A stretch of 64,000 nt of DNA, taken from contig JAHEMF010000003.1 of NCBI GenBank assembly GCA_024643795.1, positions 1 to 64,000 of the forward strand, in the 5' to 3' direction. The stretch comes from Bacteroidota bacterium. Lineage in GTDB: Bacteria > Bacteroidota > Bacteroidia > AKYH767-A > OLB10. The translations under genes and the position numbers were made by a program. The stretch's first letter is position 1, and every line of letters begins with the position of its first letter. A model generated the notes under the pieces. It was not told where the DNA came from, ran no database searches, and saw nothing but the letters and a program-made list of their open reading frames with translations. Positions 1-10,762 of this stretch are shown here, piece after piece.

Positions 1-128
1 GACTGGGATACTCGTATGATTATACAGTTACAGAACTCAAGGCGTATTCCAATGGAACGCATGAGATCAATCTGGGCTATGATTTCTCATTCAACAAGAA
101 AAAAGTAGTTACCCCAAGGTATTTTTAG
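1..128 (+). CDS. PorP/SprF family outer-membrane protein, C-terminal fragment
   Basis: Only the last 41 codons are inside the window (frame from base 3). They read LGYSYDYTVTELKAYSNGTH and then EINLGYDFSF, ending in VTPRYF before TAG. The same ending is seen in the complete PorP/SprF protein at 14594-15511 (LGYSYDITTSDLKDSNDGTH, EIMLGYCYYF). These are Bacteroidota outer-membrane beta-barrel proteins that assist T9SS export or surface attachment of particular cargo, most often type B cargo such as SprB. The SprB-repeat adhesin starts 69 bases downstream on the same strand, so the two probably form a cargo/partner pair. The family call rests on a short piece but the match is specific. Confidence 0.82.
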   Translation, partial: LGYSYDYTVTELKAYSNGTHEINLGYDFSFNKKKVVTPRYF

Positions 129-197
129 TATTTGTAATATTCTGGTAACCAATCAGATTACCTGCCGTAAAAGTCCGGAGGCGAGGGTTATCCGGAT

Positions 198-3100
198 ATG
201 TTTTTGTATTTAAATCCATTCTGTAAATATTTAAAATTCAATGAATTACCATTGAACAGATGGTTTTATATCAGCATTTTTACTGTTATCACCCTTACCG
301 GAAACATCCAATTTTCTTATGCTACACATTCAGCCGGAGCCGATTTGTCTTATAAATGTCTGGGAGGTCTTGATTATGAGATAACAGCCACTTTTTATCG
401 CGATTGTATGGGTGTGAATGAGCCAACAAGTGTAATGATTAATTACACTGCGAATTCATGCGGTTACGTCAGAACTGTAACAGCTTATAAAGACACATCA
501 CAAAGTGGAATTGAAATTACGATGCCTTGTGCATCTAATAATACATCATGCAATGGTGGCTCCCTCACTGGTATAATGAAATGGGTATATAAAGCAGTTG
601 TAACATTGCCGGGGTATTGTAACGATTGGCACTTTAGTTATCGAGTATGTTGCAGAAATTGTTCTATAACCACAATTCAAAATCCTTGTCAAAACGGTAG
701 TGAATTATATGTTGAAGCATTTTTAGATAATGTTAATGCTCCTGAAAATAACTCACCGAAATTTTTGAATGATCCTGTTGCATTTGTTTGCGTAGGTCAA
801 AATTTAAATTACAATCCGGGTATGTTCGACCCGGATGGAGATTCACTTTTTTTTGAGATCATAGATCCTAAAACTGGAATGAATTCAAATGTGACATGGA
901 TAGCGCCTTCTTCCAAACAAATGCCTATATCTTCATCAACACCATTTATGGTAAATCACAGTACCGGAGCATTGAATTTCACACCTGACCAGCTTCAGAT
1001 TGGAATACTAACTGCCAGAATAAAGGAATACAGAGAAGGCGTATATATTGGCTCAACAATACGTGATATGCAAATATTCACACAGTTTTGTAATAACAAT
1101 ACCCCTTTGCTCTCTGGTATCAACAACACAAATTCATACTCAACTGAAGTGTGTGCTGGTACCAACCTATGTTTCGATGTATTCACTACTGACTCCGACC
1201 TTTCTCAGAACGTTTCATTAACGGTGAATTCAACTATTCCAGGGTTGATCTCAACTATCAGTCCGGGTGCAAGGCCTTCAGTTCAACTTTGCTGGACGCC
1301 ATCAGGTACTGACGTAAGAACAGAACCTTATGCGATTACAATAACAGTGCGTGATGATGCCTGTCCGTTCAATGCAGTACAGGTATATACTTTTGCCCTT
1401 TCAGTAATAGGCCCGGTTTTTTCCATAGATAAAACTGACGCTACCTGTGCCGGAACACAAGATGGCACCATTATGTTGAATCACAATATTTATGGGGTAC
1501 AGGCAACCTGGAATACAAACCCGCCTGTTCAATCAAATACCTTAACGGGATTGTCAGCTGGTATTTACACATTTGCAATTTCAAACAACAATGGTTGCAC
1601 CATAACTGATCAGGTTATCATATCAGAACCTGATTCCATCAATGCGCAACTAAACCTCTCCGGTGTACCCTGCCATGGTGGGTGTATTGGTACAGGTGAG
1701 GTAAGTGTAGTCAATTCATCAGGGTTAACATATCTGTGGAATACAGGAGCAACCTCACAATACATCTCAGGTTTATGCAACGGGGTATATTCGGTTACAG
1801 TTTCTGATAGTTCAGGTTGTTCAATATTCTTGCAGGATTCCCTTTTCTCATCTTCCGGATTTCAGATTTCAGGAATAGTTGATGATGTGGAATGCCATGG
1901 TGCTGCCACTGGCAGTATAAGTTTATCAGTTTCTGGGGCTATGGGGCCGTTGAACTATTTATGGTCGAATATGGCAACAACATCCACGATAACAAATCTT
2001 AATGCAGGAAATTATACTGTAAATGTATCTGATAGTGCTGGATGTGTCGAAAGCCATATTTTTAATATTGGTGAACCCCAGAATCAGATCATATTGACTT
2101 TAAAATCTAAAACTGATGTAACATGTAAAGGTGTCGGTAATGGAAAAGCAACAGTTGGGGCAATGGGTGGAGTGCCACCATATGTATACCTGTGGTCAAA
2201 TAATAATACAACTGCTTCTTCGTCAGGTTTAACCCCGGGTGCATATACAGTGAGTGTAACTGATTCAAAAGGATGTTCAGCTACTCTGTCATTTATTATT
2301 TATGAACCTCAGGCAGACTTAAGTCTGACGGTTGACAAGTATTCAGATGTTGGTTGCTTCAATGGTAACACCGGTGAGATCAGCATAACTGCAACGGGTG
2401 GTACTTCTCCTTATAGTTTTAATTGGAGTAATGGTGCCACATCATCAGCTATTAAAAATATATCTGCAGGCCAGTATGTTGCATGGGTAACAGATTCAAA
2501 TGGTTGTATGGATTCACTGACCAAGTCAATTTTTCAACCGTCCTCCGCACTGAATTCCACAACAAATGTTTTTCGAAACGTAAAATGTTTTGGTGATAAT
2601 TCAGGATCGGTACATGTAAATGTAAAAGGCGGAACATCTCCATATGAATACCTGTGGAACACCGGTGATACTAAATCTACAATCTTTAATCTTAAGCCAG
2701 GAATTTACAATGTAAAAGTAACAGATAGCAATGGATGCTCAGTGACAGATTCGACCAGAGTTACGGGCCCTCTGTTGCCGCTTTCTGTAAGTTCTGAGAT
2801 AAAACATTCTGATTGTTTGCATAACTCAAAGGGCACAATTAAACTTATTCCTTTTGGTGGTACACCCGGTTACAATTGTATCTGGAATACAGGAGCAACT
2901 TCATTTAATATTGAAGATCTTGAAGAAGGAGTATATTCTGTTATACTTACTGATATTAATGGATGTACAACAGTTCATGAAAGGCAGATATTGAACACTT
3001 CAGTATTATCACAAACAGGATCTTTGGTAAATACTTGTGAAGGCGAAGCTGTGACACTCGAAGCTGAAGAAATATCATCTGCAGATTATACTTGGTACTT

Positions 3101-3746
3101 CAACGGAGAAGAAATTGCAGGAGCAAAGGAAAGTCATCTCACAACCTTCGCATCTGGCATGTATTATTTTACAGTTAAAAAGGAGAATTGCACAATTTAT
3201 ATAGGTGATTCAATTCAGGTGATTGTGAATAAGGTCGTTGCTCCTGTAGCTACAAGTTCCGGTATTATTTGTCCACCTCAGTCTGCAAAATTGTTTGCTG
3301 CTGGTGGCGTAGAGTACTTGTGGACTCCTGAGAAATATATCGATAATGTTTCGACAGCTTACCCGATCGTTAATCCTCCTTACAATTTTACATATCATGT
3401 AAAGATTACTGACCTTAACGGATGTTCAGTTACGCTTTCAGTGCCGGTACTGGTAAGCTGTGATTCAATTCTTGTGCCTACCGGATTCTCTCCAAACAGC
3501 GATGGGATCAATGACGGATATGTGATAAGGAATATCGATCTGTTTCCAGGTAATCAACTTTGGATCTTTAACAGATTCGGATCGCTGGTATTCAAAGCAA
3601 CTAACTATAACAATGAGTGGGATGGGTATAATAATATTGATGGATCATTCAACGGATCCCGTATGCCTCCCGATACCTACTTTTACATACTCGATCTGAA
3701 TGATGGTAGCAAAGCAAGATCAGGCTACATCATTTTGAAAAGATAA
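198..3746 (+). CDS. SprB-repeat cell-surface adhesin with T9SS type B sorting domain
   Basis: A large secreted surface protein of 1182 residues. Residues about 20-42 form a hydrophobic signal segment ending FSYA. Residues about 45-400 form a Cys-containing region with a cadherin-like FDPDGDSLFFEI motif. Residues about 408-930 hold seven degenerate repeats of 70-78 residues of the SprB type; each has an early Cys (such as VTCKG, VECHG, VKCFG), a YLWSN/WNTGAT core, a G-Y-V-V-TD turn and a DSNGCS-like end. An Ig-like stretch follows (about 935-1010). The last ~95 residues are the CHU_C / gliding-motility C-terminal domain, recognisable from VPTGFSPNSDGINDGY and ending in YIILKR. By family knowledge such proteins are exported by the T9SS and act in adhesion or gliding. 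The upstream gene is a PorP/SprF-type protein, a known kind of partner. The N-terminus before the signal segment is long for a signal peptide, so the start is not certain. Confidence 0.9.
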   Translation: MFLYLNPFCKYLKFNELPLNRWFYISIFTVITLTGNIQFSYATHSAGADLSYKCLGGLDYEITATFYRDCMGVNEPTSVMINYTANSCGYVRTVTAYKDTSQSGIEITMPCASNNTSCNGGSLTGIMKWVYKAVVTLPGYCNDWHFSYRVCCRNCSITTIQNPCQNGSELYVEAFLDNVNAPENNSPKFLNDPVAFVCVGQNLNYNPGMFDPDGDSLFFEIIDPKTGMNSNVTWIAPSSKQMPISSSTPFMVNHSTGALNFTPDQLQIGILTARIKEYREGVYIGSTIRDMQIFTQFCNNNTPLLSGINNTNSYSTEVCAGTNLCFDVFTTDSDLSQNVSLTVNSTIPGLISTISPGARPSVQLCWTPSGTDVRTEPYAITITVRDDACPFNAVQVYTFALSVIGPVFSIDKTDATCAGTQDGTIMLNHNIYGVQATWNTNPPVQSNTLTGLSAGIYTFAISNNNGCTITDQVIISEPDSINAQLNLSGVPCHGGCIGTGEVSVVNSSGLTYLWNTGATSQYISGLCNGVYSVTVSDSSGCSIFLQDSLFSSSGFQISGIVDDVECHGAATGSISLSVSGAMGPLNYLWSNMATTSTITNLNAGNYTVNVSDSAGCVESHIFNIGEPQNQIILTLKSKTDVTCKGVGNGKATVGAMGGVPPYVYLWSNNNTTASSSGLTPGAYTVSVTDSKGCSATLSFIIYEPQADLSLTVDKYSDVGCFNGNTGEISITATGGTSPYSFNWSNGATSSAIKNISAGQYVAWVTDSNGCMDSLTKSIFQPSSALNSTTNVFRNVKCFGDNSGSVHVNVKGGTSPYEYLWNTGDTKSTIFNLKPGIYNVKVTDSNGCSVTDSTRVTGPLLPLSVSSEIKHSDCLHNSKGTIKLIPFGGTPGYNCIWNTGATSFNIEDLEEGVYSVILTDINGCTTVHERQILNTSVLSQTGSLVNTCEGEAVTLEAEEISSADYTWYFNGEEIAGAKESHLTTFASGMYYFTVKKENCTIYIGDSIQVIVNKVVAPVATSSGIICPPQSAKLFAAGGVEYLWTPEKYIDNVSTAYPIVNPPYNFTYHVKITDLNGCSVTLSVPVLVSCDSILVPTGFSPNSDGINDGYVIRNIDLFPGNQLWIFNRFGSLVFKATNYNNEWDGYNNIDGSFNGSRMPPDTYFYILDLNDGSKARSGYIILKR

Positions 3747-3776
3747 AAAAACCCGGCTCAATTGAACCGGGTTTTT
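3746..3776. terminator. Bidirectional intrinsic terminator
   Basis: An A-run, the stem ACCCGG/CCGGGT around the loop CTCAATTGAA, and a T-run. It lies between the convergent adhesin gene and groEL, with an A-tract on one side and a T-tract on the other, so it can stop transcription from both sides. Confidence 0.85.
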
Positions 3777-3797
3777 AGTTTATTGATGCGATGCGGA

Positions 3798-5453
<1,656 letters not shown>

Positions 5454-5467
5454 TTAACTTTTATTTA

Positions 5468-5746
5468 TCAAACTACTGCAAAAATATCGGACTCACGCAT
5501 GATGAGATATTCTTTTCCGTCGTGCTGGATCTCAGTTCCGGCATATTTGCCATAAAGGATCTTATCACCAACTTTAACTGTCATTGGTTCATCTTTCTTA
5601 CCGCCACCAACAGCTACAACTAGTCCTTGTTGTGGCTTTTCTTTTGCTGTGTCCGGGATGATAATTCCGCTTGCTGTTTTTTCTTCAGCCGGAGAAACCT
5701 CAACGATCACGCGATCTGCTAAAGGTTTAATGCTCATTTTACTCAT
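5468..5746 (-). CDS. groS: Co-chaperonin GroES (HSP10)
   Basis: The lid of the GroEL chamber. The 92 residues match the family length, with the N-terminal [11 protein letters not shown], the mobile-loop region [20 protein letters not shown], and the C-terminal [15 protein letters not shown] second in-frame ATG three codons in (MSIKPLADR) is an equally good start by comparison with other GroES proteins. It is the first gene of the groES-groEL operon. The 200 bases upstream carry the TGACA/TGTCA palindromes described separately. Confidence 0.97.
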   Translation of the reverse strand: MSKMSIKPLADRVIVEVSPAEEKTASGIIIPDTAKEKPQQGLVVAVGGGKKDEPMTVKVGDKILYGKYAGTEIQHDGKEYLIMRESDIFAVV

Positions 5747-5846
5747 GGTTATTTTGAAATTTAAGGTTAAAACTGATTTAAAAGGTTTTTATGACAGCCC
5801 CCAACTGCTCATATTTTGTGCCAATGATTTTTTTATGCCAAGAATG

Positions 5847-5912
5847 TGACAAAAATGTCATCTGAGCCAGTCGCTACAAACATTCTGACACCTACCCTCG
5901 ACATTTTGTCAG
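5847..5912. promoter_or_regulatory. TGACA/TGTCA palindromes upstream of groES
   Basis: TGACA-AAAA-TGTCA lies at 5847-5860 and GACA-TTT-TGTC at 5900-5910. Their centres are about 52 bases apart, close to five helical turns. A further CTGACA at 5885 pairs with TGTCAG at 5907. These are the only notable inverted repeats in the groES leader. They are likely operator sites for a stress regulator, but that is inference. A related perfect palindrome sits in the miaB promoter. Confidence 0.45.
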
Positions 5913-5946
5913 AGTAGTAAGATGATGAAAAAGCGAACCTTGATTA

Positions 5947-6345
5947 TTATTCAGCCGGTTGTCCTTCGGCGGGTTGATCAACGGTGATTGTGTTCTGCTG
6001 TCCCTGATCCGGTTGTGCCTGTGTACCTCCTCCTATCGGGGCTGCAGGAGCACCTGTGTTAGGTATGGCCGCATTGTCGATCTGCTCCTGTATTGCCGAA
6101 GCGGCCCCGGTTTCAGCCTGGCCTCTAGGCAGCAGAAGTGTGCCTGTTACACTAAGCACAAATAGCGCAATGGCAAATCCCCATGTAAGCTTTTCTAACA
6201 GATCGGTGGTCTTACGTACACCCATTATCTGGCTTGATGAACTGAATCCGGAAGCAAGTCCTCCCCCTTTTGAATTCTGAACTAATACTACCAGAGCCAA
6301 AAGAACACATATGATAGCGATGAAAACAGTGATTGCGGTGTACAT
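5947..6345 (-). CDS. secG: Preprotein translocase subunit SecG
   Basis: A small inner-membrane subunit that helps SecYEG translocation. Residues 2-20 and about 54-73 are membrane segments. Between them is the conserved cytoplasmic loop VQNSKGGGLASGF, then SSQIMGVRKTTDLLEKLTW, typical of SecG. The product is 132 residues because of a Pro/Gln/Ala-rich, low-complexity C-terminal tail common in Bacteroidota. It lies downstream of the TPR-like gene on the same strand. A near-consensus -7 box (TAACTTTA, 6385-6392 on the minus strand) in the gap could give it its own promoter. Confidence 0.93.
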   Translation of the reverse strand: MYTAITVFIAIICVLLALVVLVQNSKGGGLASGFSSSSQIMGVRKTTDLLEKLTWGFAIALFVLSVTGTLLLPRGQAETGAASAIQEQIDNAAIPNTGAPAAPIGGGTQAQPDQGQQNTITVDQPAEGQPAE

Positions 6346-6406
6346 TTTATTAGATTAAATTATTGATTATCAATTATATATAGGTAAAGTTAATTACCTT
6401 ATCAGA

Positions 6407-7480
6407 TCATTTTTCTTCTTTCGATTTTGCTTCCAGATCCTTTATAAGGCCTGCAAAGTAACTGCTTTTTTCAGGGAATTTCAAGCTAAGTTTCTGATAT
6501 GCATCAATTGCTTTATCATAACTGGCCTGTTGAGCATAGATTGATGCGAGTGTTTCAGACACCAGATCATCATGATATTGAACACTCTTACGTGCCATGT
6601 TAACCGGTGAATAAAACTCGGCACGAGCCGGAACAATTCTGGGTTCACTAACAATGAACTTGTTAATGATTTGATCTTCAGGCTTATCAGATTCATTCTG
6701 AGCCTCTACTTTATCTGTCATTTCACCAAACCTTTCCCCAATTTGCTCTGAAGGTATCACTGGAATGGATCTTGATTTGAGCCAATCAAGAAATGAATGG
6801 GTTTCATTACCTGATTCATGCTTTTCATCATTAACAGTTTTAGATGCAGGTACCTGTATGTTGGCCTCCGGTTCTAACTGTTCATTACTTTGAACTTTAT
6901 CCAAATCTACATCCTGTTCTCCCGTTAAGTTATTCTCTGATTGGGTTTCTGAATAAAAGGTGTCAACCTCAACAACTTCTTCACTCTTATCTTCTTCTAT
7001 GATCACCTCTGTCGAGTCATGAGACTTTTCAATCTCATTAAGTCGTTCTGCAATAATATCTGCAAGACGATCGTGTTCTACTTCTTCAGTATCTGAAACT
7101 GCTGAATCAACAGAAGGGGTATCGTTGAGTTCGCCGGTTTTAAAAGTATGGTCTTGTATTGTATCATCAGAAGGCACTTCCGTATTCGATACTTCAGGTT
7201 GAGTGTCTACAGTCGAAACAGGGCTTTCCAGATGGATCTCCTGTGTGACCGGAGTTTGAATCAAATGAAGTAATACCTCACGGTCGGGTGCATAAGCAGC
7301 AGCTTTTCTAAGGTATGAGTCGTACTTGATGCTTTGGTGACCATGATATTGTTTTGCAAGTAACAGATGGGCATTTTGAAAGTAGGGATACTGTTTCGAG
7401 ATCTCTTCCAGACCGCTCACAGCACTCAGATCAAGAGTTGAAGGCGATTTCAGCAGTTCTATGAATTGTTGCTTTGTCAT
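6407..7480 (-). CDS. Conserved Bacteroidota protein with TPR-like C-terminus
   Basis: I do not recognise a precise function. The 357 residues have three parts: a helical N-terminus (about 1-80) with a YPYFQNAHLLLAKQYH stretch, an acidic low-complexity middle (about 85-240, rich in E, D, S, T), and a C-terminus (about 290-350) with a TPR-like helical pair (LASIYAQQASYDKAIDAYQKL). No signal peptide is seen, so it is probably cytoplasmic or peripheral. One base separates it from lptE upstream, so the two are certainly co-transcribed; a role linked to envelope assembly is only a guess from position. Confidence 0.75.
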   Translation of the reverse strand: MTKQQFIELLKSPSTLDLSAVSGLEEISKQYPYFQNAHLLLAKQYHGHQSIKYDSYLRKAAAYAPDREVLLHLIQTPVTQEIHLESPVSTVDTQPEVSNTEVPSDDTIQDHTFKTGELNDTPSVDSAVSDTEEVEHDRLADIIAERLNEIEKSHDSTEVIIEEDKSEEVVEVDTFYSETQSENNLTGEQDVDLDKVQSNEQLEPEANIQVPASKTVNDEKHESGNETHSFLDWLKSRSIPVIPSEQIGERFGEMTDKVEAQNESDKPEDQIINKFIVSEPRIVPARAEFYSPVNMARKSVQYHDDLVSETLASIYAQQASYDKAIDAYQKLSLKFPEKSSYFAGLIKDLEAKSKEEK

Positions 7481-7481
7481 A

Positions 7482-8006
7482 TCACCAGTTTACAACAGAT
7501 TTATTGAATATATCATTTATCAATTGGTCACAAATATCATCAATCAAAGATACTTCAACCGATGCGAGATTTTGACTGCTGCTGAAATCGGCGTAACGTG
7601 AAAATGCAGTGTCAAAACTCTTGTCAGGGTCATTCTTATTGGTGTATTTCACCTGCACAGAAATGGTAAGTCTGTTGAGAGCTGCCTGTTCATTTCCCTG
7701 AATCGCCAATGGCTGTGAATAATAATTAGTGATGGCACCTTCAAATAAAAGATCACCATCATCTTTTACCAGTTCTAGGTTGGTTTGTGAAACGAAACGA
7801 TCACGTAATTTTTCAGTGAAAGTTTGGCTAAGTGATGGCTGTACCAAGGATGCCTGATTCGGAAAAAAATTCACTTGTACTCTTTTAACATCAGGAGCAA
7901 TGGATGCGCCTGTAAAAGAATAGCTGCATCCCATTACACTAAACGCTATAAAAGTGAGCAGCACTATACTGCCAATAAAATTTATATTTTGCTTAGATGT
8001 TATCAC
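7482..8006 (-). CDS. lptE: LPS-assembly lipoprotein LptE-family protein
   Basis: An outer-membrane lipoprotein that by family knowledge plugs and supports the LptD channel, which places lipopolysaccharide on the cell surface. The 174 residues begin with a membrane-type signal sequence and a lipobox VMGC (Cys27). The mature part carries the Bacteroidota LptE pattern: VQVNFFPNQASL, LSQTFTEKLRDRF and a GAITNYYSQPLA strand. Its start overlaps the end of the sigma-54 activator gene by four bases, so translation is coupled. Confidence 0.88.
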   Translation of the reverse strand: MITSKQNINFIGSIVLLTFIAFSVMGCSYSFTGASIAPDVKRVQVNFFPNQASLVQPSLSQTFTEKLRDRFVSQTNLELVKDDGDLLFEGAITNYYSQPLAIQGNEQAALNRLTISVQVKYTNKNDPDKSFDTAFSRYADFSSSQNLASVEVSLIDDICDQLINDIFNKSVVNW

Positions 8007-9232
8007 GTGAGGTCGTATTCTTTTATTTTCCTGTAAAGGGTTCTTTCTGATATCCCAAGTTCTTTTGCAGCAAGTTTTCTTTTGCCTTTATGCTTCTCAA
8101 TAGCTCTTTGTATAAGCTCCTTTTCTTTATCTTCCAGTGAAAGTGACTCCTCTTTTGCTTCTTCATCCAGATCAATGTAATCATCATCCAGCGGTTGAAC
8201 TGTTACCGATGACGATTCAGATGCAGGCTGATCCTCTGCCCTTACTTCATGATATAGCTTATCAATGATATGAGAATTATTTTCTTTGAATGATCCTGTA
8301 ACACTTCCGGTGCTTATCATTTCTACAACGATCTTTTTAAGGTCGTTTATATCTTTTTTCATGTCAAAGAGTACTTTATAAAGCAACTCCCTTTCAGAAT
8401 ATTCATTTGCTTTTGCACCACCATTCAGTAAAACTGGCAGGTTTGTGCCGTGCTCTTCGGGAAGGTACTTTTTCAGAGTAACACCTGTGATATCTTTATC
8501 CTTCTCAAGTATCGATAATTGTTCGGTAACATTTTTCAGTTGCCGAACATTGCCAGGCCATCTGTAATCCGTTAAAAGTTCCTGCGCATCTGCATCAAGA
8601 TTTATCGGAGGCATCTTATACTTTTCTGCAAAGTCACTTGCAAATTTTCTAAATAATAAAAAGATATCATCCTTGCGTAAACGCAACGGAGGAATGTGTA
8701 TCGGCACTGTATTGAGTCTGTAATACAAGTCCTCTCTGAATTTACCTGAAGCAATGGCTTCGGGTATATCCACATTTGTGGCAGCAACAACCCTTACATC
8801 TGTTTTCTGAACTTTAGAAGAGCCCACCTTAATGAATTCACCTGTTTCTAAAACTCTGAGTAGTCTAACCTGTGTGAGTAAGGGTAGTTCGGCAACTTCA
8901 TCCAGAAAAATTGTTCCGCCGCTTACAACTTCAAAATATCCTTTTCTTGCTTCATGCGCTCCGGTGAATGATCCTTTTTCATGCCCGAATAATTCAGAGT
9001 CAATAGTGCCTTCCGGTATGGCGCCGCAGTTAACTGCAATATATGGACCGTGTTTTCTGGAACTAAGCTGATGTATAATCTTTGGAAACGATTCCTTACC
9101 GGTACCACTTTCACCGGTTATCAGCACTGTTAGGTCGGTTGGAGCTACTTGTCGTGCAGTATCTATTGCAAGATCCAAAGTAGGTGTATTGCCTATGATT
9201 CCAAACCGTAACTTGATCTCTTGTGTTGTCAT
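8003..9232 (-). CDS. Sigma-54 interaction domain transcriptional activator without sensor domain
   Basis: An enhancer-binding AAA+ ATPase that opens RNA polymerase-sigma54 promoters. The AAA+ domain starts almost at the N-terminus: Walker A GESGTGKE near residue 40, the sigma-54 contact loop as GSFTGA near 90 (a Ser variant of GAFTGA), Walker B IFLDEV near 110, and R-finger region FREDLYYRLNTVPI. The C-terminus (about 365-409) is a Fis-type helix-turn-helix, KLAAKELGISERTLYRKIKE. There is no receiver, GAF or PAS domain before the AAA+ part, so signal input must come from another protein, from expression level, or from the acidic linker at about 270-360. It is 20 bases downstream of miaB and overlaps lptE. 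Confidence 0.93.
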   Translation of the reverse strand: MTTQEIKLRFGIIGNTPTLDLAIDTARQVAPTDLTVLITGESGTGKESFPKIIHQLSSRKHGPYIAVNCGAIPEGTIDSELFGHEKGSFTGAHEARKGYFEVVSGGTIFLDEVAELPLLTQVRLLRVLETGEFIKVGSSKVQKTDVRVVAATNVDIPEAIASGKFREDLYYRLNTVPIHIPPLRLRKDDIFLLFRKFASDFAEKYKMPPINLDADAQELLTDYRWPGNVRQLKNVTEQLSILEKDKDITGVTLKKYLPEEHGTNLPVLLNGGAKANEYSERELLYKVLFDMKKDINDLKKIVVEMISTGSVTGSFKENNSHIIDKLYHEVRAEDQPASESSSVTVQPLDDDYIDLDEEAKEESLSLEDKEKELIQRAIEKHKGKRKLAAKELGISERTLYRKIKEYDLT

Positions 9233-9252
9233 GTATTCGACAATTTTAATTC

Positions 9253-10716
9253 TTACACAGTAACAAAATCACTCACCGTTCTGCCAATGAGTGTTGCAGA
9301 TGTGCATTCTTCAGCAACAAAGTAAACGTAATCACCAGGTTTATGATTGTCTTTTGGAAAAACACAAACAGCATTTTGTGAATTACGACCCTTCAAATGA
9401 TCAGCAGATTTTTTAGAAGGTCCTTCAACAAGAACTTTAAATGTTTGACCGTTCATTGTTCTTGTTCTTTTGTGCGATAGTTTTTGTTGTAAGGCAACTA
9501 TTTCACTCAACCTTTGCGACTTTACGCTCTCTTCTACATCATCTTTGAACTTGCGATGTGCCATAGTCCCTGGCCTTTCCGAATATTTGAACATATAGGC
9601 AAAATGGTAGCCTACCCATTCCATCAGTGAAAGAGTTTCCTGGTGTTCCTCTTCTGTTTCACCGCAGAAGCCGGTAATGATATCCGTTGATATAGCACAA
9701 TCAGGAATGATGCGTTTTATAGCCTCAATCCTTTCCTCATACATTTCTCGGGTATACCCTCTGTTCATCCTGTCAAGCATTGAAGTGCTGCCCGATTGAA
9801 CCGGTAAGTGGATGTAATTACAGATGTTTTCATACTCAGCAATAGTATGCAGAACATCATTGGTCATGTCTCTTGGATTTGAAGTAGAAAATCTCACCCT
9901 AAGGTCAGGTGAAACCTCCGCAACCATTTTCAAAAGTGCTGCGAAACTTGTTGAGTTTGCTTTTTGCTCCTCTGTTAAGATGTCTTTTTTTAATCCGCCG
10001 CCGGCGTATATGTATGAATCAACATTCTGACCTAACAATGTTACTTCGCGGTATCCCTGGTCAAAAAGTTCTCGGGCTTCCTGAACAATTGATTCAGGAT
10101 CACGACTACGTTCACGTCCCCGTGTAAACGGAACTACACAGAATGAACACATATTATCACAACCTCTCATAATAGAGATGTAAGCTGAAACACCATTACT
10201 TCCAAGTCTTACCGGACTGATATCAGCATATGTTTCTTCACGTGACAGCAGCACATTCACTGCTTTCTGACCACTGTCTACCTGACTTATAAGTGCAGGA
10301 AGGTCTCTATATGCATCCGGACCTGCGACAAGGTCAACTAATTTTTCTTCCTGAAGGAGCCTGGTCTTTAGTCGTTCTGCCATACATCCCAGCAAACCAA
10401 TGATCAATCCGGGGCGACTTCTTTTTTCATTCTTGAAATCCTGCAGGCGTTGCCTTACTCTTAATTCTGCATTTTCTCGAATCGCACATGTATTCAGAAG
10501 CACAACATCTGCTTGTTTTGGATCGGGAGTTGTAACAAAACCTTGCTCCATAAGAACAGATGCAACTATTTCACTGTCCGAAAAGTTCATCTGGCATCCA
10601 TAACTTTCCAGATAAAGTTTTCTTTTTCCGGCTTCCGAAGTATTATCTAACAGGGTTGCTGAACCTTGGCGGGATTCATCGATCACCTTGCTACTATTGA
10701 ATTCTGAGTTGTTCAT
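9253..10716 (-). CDS. miaB: tRNA-2-methylthio-N6-dimethylallyladenosine synthase MiaB
   Basis: A radical-SAM enzyme that adds a methylthio group to i6A37 of tRNAs reading UNN codons. From the chosen start the product has 487 residues. It shows the N-terminal UPF0004 domain ([22 protein letters not shown]), the radical-SAM cluster [19 protein letters not shown] with the Cys-x3-Cys-x2-Cys pattern, and a C-terminal TRAM domain ([24 protein letters not shown]). The reading frame stays open to 10788, but a Bacteroidota promoter -7 box lies at 10725-10732, between the two possible starts, so the ATG at 10716 (MNNSEFN) is preferred; this also gives a normal length. It is the first gene of the miaB-to-secG run. 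Confidence 0.95.
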   Translation of the reverse strand: MNNSEFNSSKVIDESRQGSATLLDNTSEAGKRKLYLESYGCQMNFSDSEIVASVLMEQGFVTTPDPKQADVVLLNTCAIRENAELRVRQRLQDFKNEKRSRPGLIIGLLGCMAERLKTRLLQEEKLVDLVAGPDAYRDLPALISQVDSGQKAVNVLLSREETYADISPVRLGSNGVSAYISIMRGCDNMCSFCVVPFTRGRERSRDPESIVQEARELFDQGYREVTLLGQNVDSYIYAGGGLKKDILTEEQKANSTSFAALLKMVAEVSPDLRVRFSTSNPRDMTNDVLHTIAEYENICNYIHLPVQSGSTSMLDRMNRGYTREMYEERIEAIKRIIPDCAISTDIITGFCGETEEEHQETLSLMEWVGYHFAYMFKYSERPGTMAHRKFKDDVEESVKSQRLSEIVALQQKLSHKRTRTMNGQTFKVLVEGPSKKSADHLKGRNSQNAVCVFPKDNHKPGDYVYFVAEECTSATLIGRTVSDFVTV

Positions 10717-10724
10717 GAAGGGTG

Positions 10725-10762
10725 CAAAGGTAACCAAAATCAGTACTCGTGACAAATTGTCA
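10725..10762 (-). promoter_or_regulatory. miaB promoter overlapping a perfect palindrome
   Basis: On the minus strand TTG (10753-10755), a 20-base spacer and TACCTTTG (10725-10732) match the Bacteroidota -33/-7 pattern. The palindrome TGACAA-A-TTGTCA at 10750-10762 covers the -33 element, a position suited to a repressor. The leader to the ATG is only about 8 bases. Confidence 0.6.

Noticed and set aside
5795-5825. A possible sigma-54 promoter (TTGGCAC on the minus strand) before groES
   Set aside because: TGGCAC is present, but the -12 part (TTGCA/T) is not at the required spacing.
5750-5946. CIRCE/HrcA-type operator upstream of groES
   Set aside because: No TTAGCACTC-N9-GAGTGCTAA repeat is present; only the TGACA/TGTCA palindromes are seen.
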